NCBI RefSeq assembly: GCF_026735135.1
Contig: NZ_JAPQER010000001.1
Location: forward strand, 193,500-257,499
Reading direction: 5' to 3'
Source of the DNA: Clostridium aestuarii
Lineage (GTDB): Bacteria; Bacillota; Clostridia; Clostridiales; Clostridiaceae
Length of the DNA: 64,000 nucleotides
This document shows, piece by piece, positions 1 to 8,965 of the stretch. Numbering within the stretch: position 1 is the stretch's first letter; each line of letters begins with the position of its first letter. Below the pieces are notes generated by a model that made no database searches, was not told the DNA's origin, and saw only the letters and a list, made by a program, of their open reading frames with translations. The translations under genes and the position numbers were made by a program.

Positions 1-849
1 TATAAGTAACCTATCTTTATTATTTATTTTTAACAATGGATTATCTTTATTAATAGGCTCCTTTGATATAACATCTAAAGCTGCACCTGCAATTATTTTT
101 TTATCTAAAGCCTTAGCTAAATCATATTCATTTACTATTTTGCCTCTACCGACATTTATTAAGAATGCAGATTCTTTCATAATATTTAATTTGTCCAAAG
201 TTATTAGATTTTCTGTTTCTTCATTAAGTTGACAATGGATTGAAACTATATCACTTATTTTTAACAACTGTTCAAGTTCTTTTCTCTCATAATTCAGGTT
301 ATTATTTCTACCTGATGCAGAATAATAAATCACCTTACATCCAAAGCTTTCAGCTATTTTAGCTACACCTCTTCCTATTTCTCCTAAACCTATTATTCCC
401 CAAATCTTACCATTAAGTTCATAAAACGTTTTTGAAAAATGGGTAAATAGCGTACTCTCGCAATACTCTCCACTCTTTGTATATTTATCATAGTAATTCA
501 AGTGTTCCAATAAATAAAACATCGCAGCGAAAGTGTGTTGCACAACGCTGTTAGTAGAATAACCTGCAACATTAGCAACTCCTATATTATTTGCACTTGC
601 ATATTCTAAATCTACATTATTTGTACCTGTAGCTGCTATACATATCAGTCTTACTTTTTCAGCATATTTTAGATTTTCTTCATTTAAAACTACTTTATTA
701 GTTATTATTATATCCGTATCTTTTATTCTCTGTACAACTTCTTTTTCATCAGTTGTATCATAAACTTTAACTTCTCCAAACTTATCAAAAACTTTTAAAT
801 CAATATCACTTCCTAAAGTATTTGCATCTAATATTACTATTTTTAACAT
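1..849 (-). CDS. D-2-hydroxyacid dehydrogenase, NAD-binding (3' end outside window)
   Basis: A minus-strand frame stays open from the ATG at 849 to the window edge (283 codons), so the C-terminus is missing. The product resembles the D-isomer-specific 2-hydroxyacid dehydrogenases (glycerate or hydroxypyruvate reductase type), which reduce 2-keto acids with NAD(P)H in the cytoplasm. Visible are the Rossmann motif GLGEIGRG, the catalytic-arginine segment INVGRG and the segment AALDVISKEP, whose glutamate is normally catalytic. The catalytic histidine would lie beyond the window. The start is supported by an AAAGGAG ribosome-binding site. The TSUP permease lies 82 bp upstream on the same strand and may be co-transcribed. 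The exact substrate cannot be told. Confidence 0.88.
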   Translation of the reverse strand, partial: MLKIVILDANTLGSDIDLKVFDKFGEVKVYDTTDEKEVVQRIKDTDIIITNKVVLNEENLKYAEKVRLICIAATGTNNVDLEYASANNIGVANVAGYSTNSVVQHTFAAMFYLLEHLNYYDKYTKSGEYCESTLFTHFSKTFYELNGKIWGIIGLGEIGRGVAKIAESFGCKVIYYSASGRNNNLNYERKELEQLLKISDIVSIHCQLNEETENLITLDKLNIMKESAFLINVGRGKIVNEYDLAKALDKKIIAGAALDVISKEPINKDNPLLKINNKDRLLI

Positions 850-931
850 CCGTATAATCTCCTTTGTCTATATTTTATTGTTTCAGGGAATTGCATAATT
901 AAAAATTTCAAATGTGGAATGTAAGATTTCC

Positions 932-1678
932 TCATTTATATATTCCTAATAGTTTACCAGCCATAAGTAAGACTGCAACAAATAAAACAATTCTTATATA
1001 TTTATCTCCTTTTTTAACAGCAAAATTGCTGCCTATATATCCCCCTAAACCATTTCCAACAGCCAAAGTCAATCCTAAAAGCCAATCTACTTTTCCGTTC
1101 ACTATAAAAACAAGTAGCGCTGAAACCATATACATGGCAATTACAAATACCTTTAAGCTATTTATTTTCACAAGAGAAAATCCAGTAATCAGTGTTAATG
1201 ATATTATAACTATAAACCCAGTTCCAGCCTGAACTAATCCTCCATATATTCCAACAAAGAAAAAAACTATTGAAGCTAAAGCTTTATGCTTTTTTGTTAA
1301 TTCTTTTTTCATTGACGCAATTCTCTTTTGAGGTTGCCAGATTATAAATATAACAACAATTATCATAATTACACCAAGAATTTTATTAAAAACCTCATCT
1401 GGAAGCTTAATGGCTATTTTTGCTCCTACAATAGAACCTATAATTGCTGGAATACCCAGCATTAAACTAAATTTAATATCAAAATATCCTTTTTTCTTGA
1501 AATTTGTAACTGCAACAATGTTTTGTACCATTAAAGCAACTCTATTTGTACCATTTGCCACTACCGAAGGAAGCCCTAAAAAAATTAATAAAGGCATAGT
1601 CAGCAGCGAGCCTCCTCCTGCTAATGTGTTTATAAAACCAGCCACTACCCCTGCAGCTAGAACCATTAATAATTTCAT
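932..1678 (-). CDS. TSUP (TauE/SafE) family membrane permease
   Basis: A 248-residue, almost wholly hydrophobic protein with about seven or eight membrane segments. The N-terminal signature NTLAGGGSLLTMPLL and its degenerate second-half counterpart near VQAGTGFIV are those of the TSUP/TauE-SafE family (PF01925), which moves sulfite, sulfoacetate or other small organosulfur anions across the membrane. The length is normal for the family. A GGGGGT ribosome-binding site precedes the ATG. It lies just upstream of the 2-hydroxyacid dehydrogenase on the same strand, which may hint at an organic-acid substrate, but that is inference. Confidence 0.85.
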   Translation of the reverse strand: MKLLMVLAAGVVAGFINTLAGGGSLLTMPLLIFLGLPSVVANGTNRVALMVQNIVAVTNFKKKGYFDIKFSLMLGIPAIIGSIVGAKIAIKLPDEVFNKILGVIMIIVVIFIIWQPQKRIASMKKELTKKHKALASIVFFFVGIYGGLVQAGTGFIVIISLTLITGFSLVKINSLKVFVIAMYMVSALLVFIVNGKVDWLLGLTLAVGNGLGGYIGSNFAVKKGDKYIRIVLFVAVLLMAGKLLGIYK

Positions 1679-1751
1679 TTTTTACCCCCTTTTTACAAAT
1701 AATAATGAACAGTATTTATTATTTAAATATTTTGTATATTATATCATATTT

Positions 1752-1778
1752 TAAGAAAAGTGCTACGCACTTTTCTTA
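1752..1778. terminator. Palindrome TAAGAAAAGTGC, terminator-like, dispersed repeat copy 1
   Basis: A perfect 12-bp inverted repeat (TAAGAAAAGTGC, loop TAC). It lies about 95 bp downstream of the patatin gene stop. On the minus strand the second arm ends in TTTTCTTA, so it could terminate patatin transcription. The same arm sequence recurs at 53975-54001 and as a half copy at 23273-23284. Confidence 0.6.
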
Positions 1779-1873
1779 GTTTACATGCTGTATCAGCAAG
1801 CTTATACTAGCAGTTAACAAAGTTATCAACAATTTTAAATTTTTATAATTTATTATAGAACAAAATCAGGAGC

Positions 1874-2836
1874 CTATTCAGCTTCTGTTCTGTATCTCAT
1901 TATATAATTTCGGAAATTCCATTTATGCAAGAATTGTTTTGCACTGACATATCCCGAATCAAAAAGCTTTTGGCTAGTTTCTTTTGTTATATCAAACTCA
2001 GTTGTTTTTACTCCTAATGTAGGAATGAATATAGTCCTTACTACATCCTTATCTCTAACATATATATCTTCATTTCTATTAATTATAGTAGTAATCATAT
2101 CAAGTGAAAATGAGATAATATCATTTTTTCCCTGCTGTGTATAACTTTTTTCATCATCCACAAGATTAAATCCAAAGGTTGGAAATTTAGGTTTCCCTTT
2201 TACATCAAATATCCATACAGGAAAATTACTTAAAATCCCACCATCTACTATATAACTCATTTTATTATCGTAATGAAGTTTTACAGGTTTAAAAAAATAA
2301 GGAATGCTGATACTCATTCTTACAGCCTTAGCAATTTCAAACTCCATTGGATCTATTCCATATTTATAAAGATCATCTGGTAAAATCAATATATTTCTCT
2401 TTGTAATATCTGAAGCAATTATTTTAAGCTTTGATTTTCCATTAACACTTATATCTTTAAACTTTGTTTTTCCTTTTACTTTAAGGAGATTTTCCATCCA
2501 TTTTTCTATATAATCCTCACTATTCATTCCTTTATCCTTAAACAAATTATAAATATGGGATATTTTTTCAAAAAAGTCTCCCAAATATTTCATACAAGAA
2601 ATAGATTGTATCATATTTTTATCTAAAAATTTACTATAGTCTGTTTTAAGTATTACCTCTTTCACTTCTTTACCAGTATATCCTACAGCTAAAAGCGCCG
2701 CTATAATAGCACCTGCCGATGTTCCAGCACAATTTTGCCATCTATAGCCTTTTTCTTCAAGATAACATATTGCACCTACAAAAGCTATTCCTTTAACTCC
2801 TCCGCCTTCGAAAACAGCATCAATTTTTCTAGGCAT
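1874..2836 (-). CDS. Patatin-like phospholipase
   Basis: A 320-residue cytoplasmic patatin-family (PF01734) lipid acyl hydrolase. The oxyanion-hole motif EGGGVKG is at residues 10-16, the nucleophile elbow GTSAG at 38-42 (Ser40) and the second catalytic-dyad element DGG at 198-200 (Asp198). All catalytic parts are intact, so activity on phospholipid or acyl-glycerol esters is expected; the natural substrate is unknown. There is no signal peptide. The start has a GGGGGA ribosome-binding site. It appears monocistronic. Confidence 0.9.
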   Translation of the reverse strand: MPRKIDAVFEGGGVKGIAFVGAICYLEEKGYRWQNCAGTSAGAIIAALLAVGYTGKEVKEVILKTDYSKFLDKNMIQSISCMKYLGDFFEKISHIYNLFKDKGMNSEDYIEKWMENLLKVKGKTKFKDISVNGKSKLKIIASDITKRNILILPDDLYKYGIDPMEFEIAKAVRMSISIPYFFKPVKLHYDNKMSYIVDGGILSNFPVWIFDVKGKPKFPTFGFNLVDDEKSYTQQGKNDIISFSLDMITTIINRNEDIYVRDKDVVRTIFIPTLGVKTTEFDITKETSQKLFDSGYVSAKQFLHKWNFRNYIMRYRTEAE

Positions 2837-2959
2837 ACTTCCCCCTTTTTATCTATTAATTAACATTTCTAACGTTCTATCTAAATTAAATTTTACTTTA
2901 TGACAAATCACCTGTATATGTATACTTTGTTACATTATATTCATGAATTCTAAAATTAT

Positions 2960-3874
2960 TTAATTTTCTTTAAATCTCCTCAACATATCCTCATCAAAAG
3001 TCCATTCAGGTGTATATAATTTATCCTCAAAATTCAAATTGTACCAGGGGCTGAACAAGCTATTATCATTGTTGCATAATATCTGTATATCCTGTGCTGG
3101 CATATAACTTTGAGCAATCATAAAAACTTTTTCTCCTGTTTTCTTGTTTTTAGCCATATCCACAACTATTACTGCATGGCCTGGACTTCCTCCCTTTATA
3201 TAAACATCTCCAATTTTCATAGAATCTTTTGAAATGGGGATTAGTTCTTTTTCTAATGATAGAGTACTTGCATATGCAAACACTACATTCATATATTTTC
3301 TGAAACTTTCATAGTTGTTCGATGGATTATATTTCTTCTTCCAGTAAGCTTTATCATTTTTAATACCAACTCTATAACCATCCATCCATTTTGAATAACT
3401 GCAGTTAAATCCACTTACAAAGTTAAAGTGAATTTTATCATACTCCTTATTTTTGTATAAATACTCTCCTCTTAACCTCATAACTGCATCTGCACACTGC
3501 TGCAAATCTCTATCTCCAATATCCATATCCACAACACCAATATAAACATTATCTCTTATTTTTTCTCTTCCATCATAATATAACACTTTTGATCCATGAG
3601 TCTTTAATGGAAGTTTTCTTAAATAGTCGCCAAAAGAATTTTTCTTTATACTTATTCTCTCAAATCCTTTTGGAACATTAAATCTTTCTTCTATCGTTTT
3701 ACCTTTTTTATTGATAACATCGTACTCTTTTCCCTGGTTCTCATCCTTTATATCTGGGTTTTTAATAGATTTTTCTGTAGCAATTTGAGATTTTTTCATA
3801 TCAACCTTATTACACGAAGTTGCAGAAAAAGCTGTTACTATACTAATGCAAACTAATAAAACCTTTTTTATCAT
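2960..3874 (-). CDS. DUF4846 lipoprotein
   Basis: A predicted lipoprotein of 304 residues. I chose the ATG at 3874 because it has an AAAGGTAGG ribosome-binding site and directly begins a lipoprotein signal peptide (MIKKVLLVCISIV, lipobox SATSC). A GTG ten codons upstream is less likely. The mature part matches DUF4846: a segment with KGFERISI near the start, and a C-terminal half with GHAVIVVD and many aromatic residues. Biochemical function is not established. The GHAVIV block suggests an enzyme-like or carbohydrate-binding fold, but this is only an impression. Confidence 0.8.
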   Translation of the reverse strand: MIKKVLLVCISIVTAFSATSCNKVDMKKSQIATEKSIKNPDIKDENQGKEYDVINKKGKTIEERFNVPKGFERISIKKNSFGDYLRKLPLKTHGSKVLYYDGREKIRDNVYIGVVDMDIGDRDLQQCADAVMRLRGEYLYKNKEYDKIHFNFVSGFNCSYSKWMDGYRVGIKNDKAYWKKKYNPSNNYESFRKYMNVVFAYASTLSLEKELIPISKDSMKIGDVYIKGGSPGHAVIVVDMAKNKKTGEKVFMIAQSYMPAQDIQILCNNDNSLFSPWYNLNFEDKLYTPEWTFDEDMLRRFKEN

Positions 3875-3966
3875 ATATATACCTACCTTTCCATTTTGAA
3901 TCACTAAAACATTATAAATTAACTATAATATATTTATTCACCTCAAAAGTTAAAACAATATGACAA

Positions 3967-4010
3967 AAAACTTCTTAAGAATTTTTATTCCAAAATTCTT
4001 AAGAAGTTTT
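3967..4010. terminator. Perfect 19-bp hairpin, terminator of the ECF S gene, dispersed element copy 1
   Basis: Arms of 19 bp (beginning AAAACTTCTTAAGAATTTT) pair perfectly around a 6-nt loop. Read on the minus strand the stem is followed by TTTTTTG, so it is a strong intrinsic terminator for the gene ending at 4047. A 44-bp element of the same size and nearly the same sequence lies at 23167-23210. Confidence 0.85.
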
Positions 4011-4046
4011 ATTATCTCTATTGTTTTACCCAGATTTTATTAATTT

Positions 4047-4568
4047 TTAAGCTTCCAAATTAATTCCACTTTTATTGATTATTGGTTTAATTGCTGCTGC
4101 TATAGGGATTGTTATTGCAACTCCAAGTGCTGTTGTCGATAATGATGTTATCATTTTTAGCATAGCTGTATGGAAACCAACAAAAACCAACCAATTAACT
4201 ATAAAGTATCCAAATAGTGATACCAATCCACCTACTATGAATGCTAAAATATTTTGTTTCATGCTATTTCCCTTTTTATTACCTGCAAATGCTATTTTGC
4301 CTGCTGCATATCCTGTTAATCCTTTTACTATAAATGTAGGTACAACCCATGCTGTAAACATTGGATTCATTCCATCAAACAATGCACAACCAATAGCTCC
4401 AGCTAATGCTGCATCCTTACCTATTAAAATAGCTGCAATAAATATAGCTGTTGTTCCCAAATGTATCATAGAATTACTTCCACCTAAAGCTATTGGAATG
4501 TGCATAGCTGTTCCTATAAAACATATTGCTGCAAAAAGTCCTATTAATACAACTCTTTTTATTTTCAT
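4047..4568 (-). CDS. ECF transporter substrate-binding S component
   Basis: A 173-residue membrane protein with five or six hydrophobic segments. It resembles the S components of energy-coupling-factor importers (PF07155-like), with the typical IHLGTTAIFIAA and ALAGAIGCALFD segments. S components bind a vitamin or micronutrient and work with a shared EcfA-A'-T module. No ATPase or T subunit lies nearby, so it is probably a group II type. The ligand cannot be assigned, and no riboswitch was seen in the 5' leader. The RBS is GGGAGGAG. Confidence 0.8.
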   Translation of the reverse strand: MKIKRVVLIGLFAAICFIGTAMHIPIALGGSNSMIHLGTTAIFIAAILIGKDAALAGAIGCALFDGMNPMFTAWVVPTFIVKGLTGYAAGKIAFAGNKKGNSMKQNILAFIVGGLVSLFGYFIVNWLVFVGFHTAMLKMITSLSTTALGVAITIPIAAAIKPIINKSGINLEA

Positions 4569-4768
4569 AATAACTCCTCCCTTTAATGGATATTAACTAT
4601 TTATATATATATTGCCTTTTTTTGTATTGTAAACTCATAATACTTTTTCGTCAAATGTATGGATACAATTTAGTTCAATTTGTAATTCCCCTACTTAATT
4701 CCTCATTAAAATCAATTAATTGGTTAACATATATATGAAAAGATTTTATAATTGAGGTAAATTAAATA

Positions 4769-5860
4769 ATGAATAATAAAGAGACTCTTTCTGATAAACA
4801 ATATATATCCATCATAATTTTGTTTTTTACAGGTTCAAATTCAATCTTTGTAATGGGTTTAGAAGCTAAAAAGGATGCATGGTTAGCTTTTATTTTAGCA
4901 ATATTAATAACATTACCTATGGTGCTTATATATACACGACTTCACACTCTTTTTCCAGGGAAAGATTTGTTCGATATTCTTGAAATTTGTTTTGGAAAAT
5001 TTGTTGGGAAATTAATGATACTTTTATATACTTGGTTTGTTTTTTATTTTGTTTCTGATATTCTAGTTACTTATAGCTTTTTTATTAATGTAGTTAATTT
5101 ACATTACACTCCTACCATTATATTAAACATATTTTTGGCAATATTATGTGCTTTTGGGGTAAAAAAAGGTCTTACTGTTTTGGGTAGATGGTCAGAATCT
5201 TTTGTAATTGTACCTATTATCACTTTACTTACTATAGTATTATTATCAATTCCTAATATGAAAATAAATAATATTCTTCCTATACTACAAGATGGTATTA
5301 AACCGATTTTGAAAGGAACTTTTAGTACATTTACATTTCCACTTATTCAAATAGTAGTATTTACTATGGCTTTTTCAAATTTTGAAACTCCAAAATCTCC
5401 TTATAAAATCTATATTAAAGGATTATTAATAAGTGGGGTCTACTTATCTATACTTTCTATAACTAATATTCTAGTATTAGGAGTAAATACTGCTGGATTA
5501 GTATATTATCCCGCTTTTGCTACTATTTCAAAAATAGTTATTGGAGATATACTCCAAAGAATAGATATACTTATAGTCATAACATTTATCTTAGGTGGTT
5601 TTGTTAAAATAAGTATATTACTGCTTTGTATTTGTAAAGGAATAACCAAATTATTTGGATACCAAAACTATAAATTTATAATAATTCCTATAGCTTTACT
5701 TGTAATTAATTTATCTTATTTCCAATATGACAGCGTAATGCATTATTTTAACTTCAATATACGAATATGGCCTTATTATCATTTTCCTTTTCAGGTAATT
5801 TTTCCTATAATCACACTTATTACTGCTGAAGTTAAAAAGAAAAAGTTAAAAAACATATAG
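4769..5860 (+). CDS. GerB-type spore germination permease (orphan)
   Basis: A 363-residue membrane protein with about ten membrane segments, belonging to the endospore germinant-receptor B family (PF03845, amino-acid/polyamine/organocation superfamily). Such subunits sit in the spore inner membrane and take part in germinant recognition or amino-acid transport together with GerA and GerC subunits. No A or C subunit flanks it, so it is an orphan B-type permease or a plain transporter. A weak GAGGT ribosome-binding site lies before the ATG. The stop codon is built into the following bidirectional terminator. Confidence 0.85.
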   Translation: MNNKETLSDKQYISIIILFFTGSNSIFVMGLEAKKDAWLAFILAILITLPMVLIYTRLHTLFPGKDLFDILEICFGKFVGKLMILLYTWFVFYFVSDILVTYSFFINVVNLHYTPTIILNIFLAILCAFGVKKGLTVLGRWSESFVIVPIITLLTIVLLSIPNMKINNILPILQDGIKPILKGTFSTFTFPLIQIVVFTMAFSNFETPKSPYKIYIKGLLISGVYLSILSITNILVLGVNTAGLVYYPAFATISKIVIGDILQRIDILIVITFILGGFVKISILLLCICKGITKLFGYQNYKFIIIPIALLVINLSYFQYDSVMHYFNFNIRIWPYYHFPFQVIFPIITLITAEVKKKKLKNI

Positions 5861-5912
5861 TAAGTAAAATAAATTTAAAAATACTTAATTTATTCTACTT
5901 ACTATATGTTTT
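5850..5912. terminator. Bidirectional terminator between convergent genes
   Basis: A long inverted repeat with 17-bp perfect outer arms (AAAACATATAGTAAGTA) and a further AT-rich inner stem. It overlaps the GerB-type stop and ends 15 bp before the end of the amidohydrolase gene, so it can serve both converging transcripts. Confidence 0.85.
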
Positions 5913-5926
5913 CATCCTCATAAAAT

Positions 5927-7231
5927 TCAAACGTTGAAATTTTGTATTTTCTCTTTAATTTCTCTAAGCTGATAAGTAACATCACTCATATCCAACGATT
6001 TAATAGATTTATTTTTCACAAGTATTTTTCCGTTTACCATTACAGTATCTACATTAGAAGGATTAGCTGAATATACCAAAACAGAATAGTAATCATATAC
6101 AGGCTGCATATTGATAGATTTTGTTTCTACTATCACAAGGTCAGCTTTTTTTCCTATTTCGATTGAACCTATTTCAGCATCCATACTTAACGCTCTAGCT
6201 CCTCCCATAGTTGCCATTTCTAAAATTTCACTGGCAGGGAACAGTGTTCTATCTTCATTTACAAGTTTATGCACCTTTCCAACTAGAGCCATCTGAGTCA
6301 TTATGTCTAAAGTATTACCACTCATAGCTCCATCAGTACCTAACCCTATCTTTAATCCGTATTTATACATTTCAACTGCTGGTGCAGTGCCTTTTCCACC
6401 TTTTGAATTTGCCCCTACATTGTGGGATATGCCAACTTCTCTCATCTTCAAAATCTTTAAATCTTCATCCGTTACATGAATAAAATGTGCACCTATTAGT
6501 CTCTTATTTAACATACCGATACTATCTAAATAAGCAGTAGGAGTCATATCATATTTCTTTACATATTCCTCAAATTCATATTTCATTTCAGCTACATGCA
6601 TTAAAATTGGGACATCATATTTTTCGGATATTTCCAAAACTTTTTTCAAGCTTTCTTCACTGTTTGTATAAGGTGCATGTGGTGCAATAGCAGGCGTTAT
6701 AAGCTCACTTTCCTTCCATTTTTCAACAAACCATTTGCTGTACTCTAGCCCTCCATATGGCTCATTTGAATCTGGCGCAGGAAAATTAACCACTGTTTCT
6801 CCGAGTACAGCTCTCATTCCAGCTTCCTGTACAGCCTTTGCTACCTCGTCTTCAAAATAGTACATATCTGCAAAAGTTGTAACTCCGCCTAGCAACATTT
6901 CAGCTACAGCATATTTTGCTCCAGCATATACAAGCTGCTTATCTACTAAATTTTTTTCTAAAGGAAATATATATTTTTGAAGTCTATCAGAAACATCATC
7001 TCCCAAGCTCCTAAATACAACCATAGAAGCATGAGTATGAGCATTCACCATTCCAGGAATTAGTATGCCATCTTCCCCATCTATTATCTCACTATCAAGA
7101 TATTTTGATATAAGACTTCTATCTCCTACATCTACAATCAAATTATCCTCTACCACTACAACTCCATCTTCTATAATATCTTTATTTTTATTCATTGTTA
7201 TGACATTTACATTTTTTATCAATATGCTCAT
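5927..7231 (-). CDS. mtaD: Amidohydrolase, 5-methylthioadenosine/S-adenosylhomocysteine deaminase-like
   Basis: A cytoplasmic amidohydrolase-superfamily enzyme of 434 residues, the usual length for MTA/SAH deaminases, which convert the 6-amino group of MTA or SAH to the inosyl form. The metal-site elements are present: NAHTHAS, HVAE, the later AHFIH histidine and the LGTDG aspartate. I start it at the ATG at 7231, because GGGAGAG lies just ahead; the GTG five codons upstream would place that ribosome-binding site inside the gene. It is the last gene of the transporter-deaminase operon, 17 bp after adenine deaminase. Related guanine or chlorohydrolase activities cannot be excluded. Confidence 0.82.
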   Translation of the reverse strand: MSILIKNVNVITMNKNKDIIEDGVVVVEDNLIVDVGDRSLISKYLDSEIIDGEDGILIPGMVNAHTHASMVVFRSLGDDVSDRLQKYIFPLEKNLVDKQLVYAGAKYAVAEMLLGGVTTFADMYYFEDEVAKAVQEAGMRAVLGETVVNFPAPDSNEPYGGLEYSKWFVEKWKESELITPAIAPHAPYTNSEESLKKVLEISEKYDVPILMHVAEMKYEFEEYVKKYDMTPTAYLDSIGMLNKRLIGAHFIHVTDEDLKILKMREVGISHNVGANSKGGKGTAPAVEMYKYGLKIGLGTDGAMSGNTLDIMTQMALVGKVHKLVNEDRTLFPASEILEMATMGGARALSMDAEIGSIEIGKKADLVIVETKSINMQPVYDYYSVLVYSANPSNVDTVMVNGKILVKNKSIKSLDMSDVTYQLREIKEKIQNFNV

Positions 7232-7248
7232 TTTACTCTCTCCCACAT

Positions 7249-8952
7249 TTAATAAAACAAACTTACAACCTTCTGTTTTTTTACATCTATAAGACCTTTA
7301 TCTGTTATTTTCAAGGCTGGGCTTACCGGAAGACATAAAGTACTGAAAGACATTATTTCATTCATATGTCTATACCCTAAATCCTTAAGCGCTTCTCTTA
7401 CTTTCTTTAATTTATACGCTAAAACATCTATGCTATCTTCTGACAAAATTCCTCCCACAGGCAGCTCAACTCCAGCTACTATTTTGCCATCCTTGACAAC
7501 ACAATATCCGCCATTATTTTCTATAATCCAGTTAACAGCTATTGCCATATCTTCAGAATTTTTTCCCATTACAATTAGATTATGCTGATCATGGGCATAA
7601 GTAGATGCTATTGCTCCGCTTTCAATTATACTTCCTGTAACAAACCCAAAAGATTTATTTTTCTCTTCTGTATACCTGTTTAATACAGAAACCAAACAGT
7701 ATTCTGACTTATGCCAATCAAGATTTCCGTCTTTAGCATTTATATTAACCTTTACCTCATTTGTAAATGTACTATCAGGATTAACTTTAATAGCTCTACA
7801 GCACACTTCACCATCATGCACTGGAGAAGAAACTCTAAAGTAATCCGTATCAATATAACCTAAATTGACACTATTATAAAAGCTTTCAGGGAAACATTTT
7901 TCATGTTGAGTATATCTATTTTCTCCACAGAATACTTCTTTTCCACTCTTATATACAAATTTTATATTAAATTTATTTATATCACTTATTAAAATAAAAT
8001 CTGCTTTTTTACCTGGAGCAATAGCACCTCTGTCATTGAACCCCATTCTTCTAGCAGGAGTATGTGTAGTTACATATATAGCATTTTCTACAGACATACC
8101 TAGTTCTACAGATTTCTTTAATAGAAGATTCAAATGTCCCTCTATCAATTCATCTGCCATAACATCATCAGTTACAAGACAAAAATGTTCATACAAATTA
8201 TTATCTATTAAAAACTTTATATTTTCCTCTGTCAAAGACTTTTTCTGAATTTCCATAAACATTCCATTTTCAATTTTTTCTTTCAATGATTCAACAGTCT
8301 GTTGTGTATGATCTGAATCCACACCACCATATATAAATTTAGCAAGATCTAAATCTGTTATTTTAGGACAATGTCCTTCTATTTTCATAAATGATTTTTC
8401 TTTTTTTATAATCTCTATTATAGATTTTATCAACGTTTTATCATCACTTATTAGATCTTTAAAATTCATAACCTCACCAAGACAGCACATATCATAGGAC
8501 TGTATCAATTTTAAAACCTCTTCAATTCCAATGCTTCCTCCAGTAGTTTCAAGATATGCTGAAGTTGATGGAACAGAACTAGGAACACCGTAGAATATAT
8601 CTACGGCATCCTGATTAGAACATTTTATCATAGCTTCTATTCCCTTTATTCCAAACACATTAGCTATTTCATGAGGATCAGCAACTATTGTAGTCACTCC
8701 ATGTTGTACCACTGCTTGGGCAAAATGAGGTGGAGTTGTCATAGAGCTTTCAATATGCATATGAATATCAATTAACCCCGGAATCATATACATTCCTTCA
8801 GCATCTATAACCTTCTTTGGTTTTAACTCCTCAACACATTTATTTCCAACGTATAAAAACTTATCATTTACAACAGCAGCATTTGAGTAAATAAATTTTT
8901 TAAAGTATGTGTTATATATCAATGCATTTTTTATTAATAAATCTACCTTCAT
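7249..8952 (-). CDS. ade: Adenine deaminase
   Basis: A 567-residue amidohydrolase matching adenine deaminase (AdeC type), which converts adenine to hypoxanthine and ammonia in purine salvage. The N-terminal metal-binding HMHIESS, the central GHCP and DSDHTQ motifs and the C-terminal adenine-deaminase domain (THDQHN-like AHDQHN, PVGGILS) are all intact. Length is normal. The SBP gene of the ABC importer lies 13 bp upstream and the MTA/SAH deaminase 17 bp downstream, so the gene is central in one operon. Confidence 0.95.
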   Translation of the reverse strand: MKVDLLIKNALIYNTYFKKFIYSNAAVVNDKFLYVGNKCVEELKPKKVIDAEGMYMIPGLIDIHMHIESSMTTPPHFAQAVVQHGVTTIVADPHEIANVFGIKGIEAMIKCSNQDAVDIFYGVPSSVPSTSAYLETTGGSIGIEEVLKLIQSYDMCCLGEVMNFKDLISDDKTLIKSIIEIIKKEKSFMKIEGHCPKITDLDLAKFIYGGVDSDHTQQTVESLKEKIENGMFMEIQKKSLTEENIKFLIDNNLYEHFCLVTDDVMADELIEGHLNLLLKKSVELGMSVENAIYVTTHTPARRMGFNDRGAIAPGKKADFILISDINKFNIKFVYKSGKEVFCGENRYTQHEKCFPESFYNSVNLGYIDTDYFRVSSPVHDGEVCCRAIKVNPDSTFTNEVKVNINAKDGNLDWHKSEYCLVSVLNRYTEEKNKSFGFVTGSIIESGAIASTYAHDQHNLIVMGKNSEDMAIAVNWIIENNGGYCVVKDGKIVAGVELPVGGILSEDSIDVLAYKLKKVREALKDLGYRHMNEIMSFSTLCLPVSPALKITDKGLIDVKKQKVVSLFY

Positions 8953-8965
8953 AATTTTATCATCC

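Noticed and set aside
912..1754. Plus-strand frames opposite the TSUP gene
   Set aside because: They are shadows of the hydrophobic minus-strand gene, with no ribosome-binding sites and poor composition.
4075..4596. A 173-codon plus-strand frame opposite the ECF S component
   Set aside because: It mirrors the minus-strand gene, which has the better ribosome-binding site, terminator and family match.
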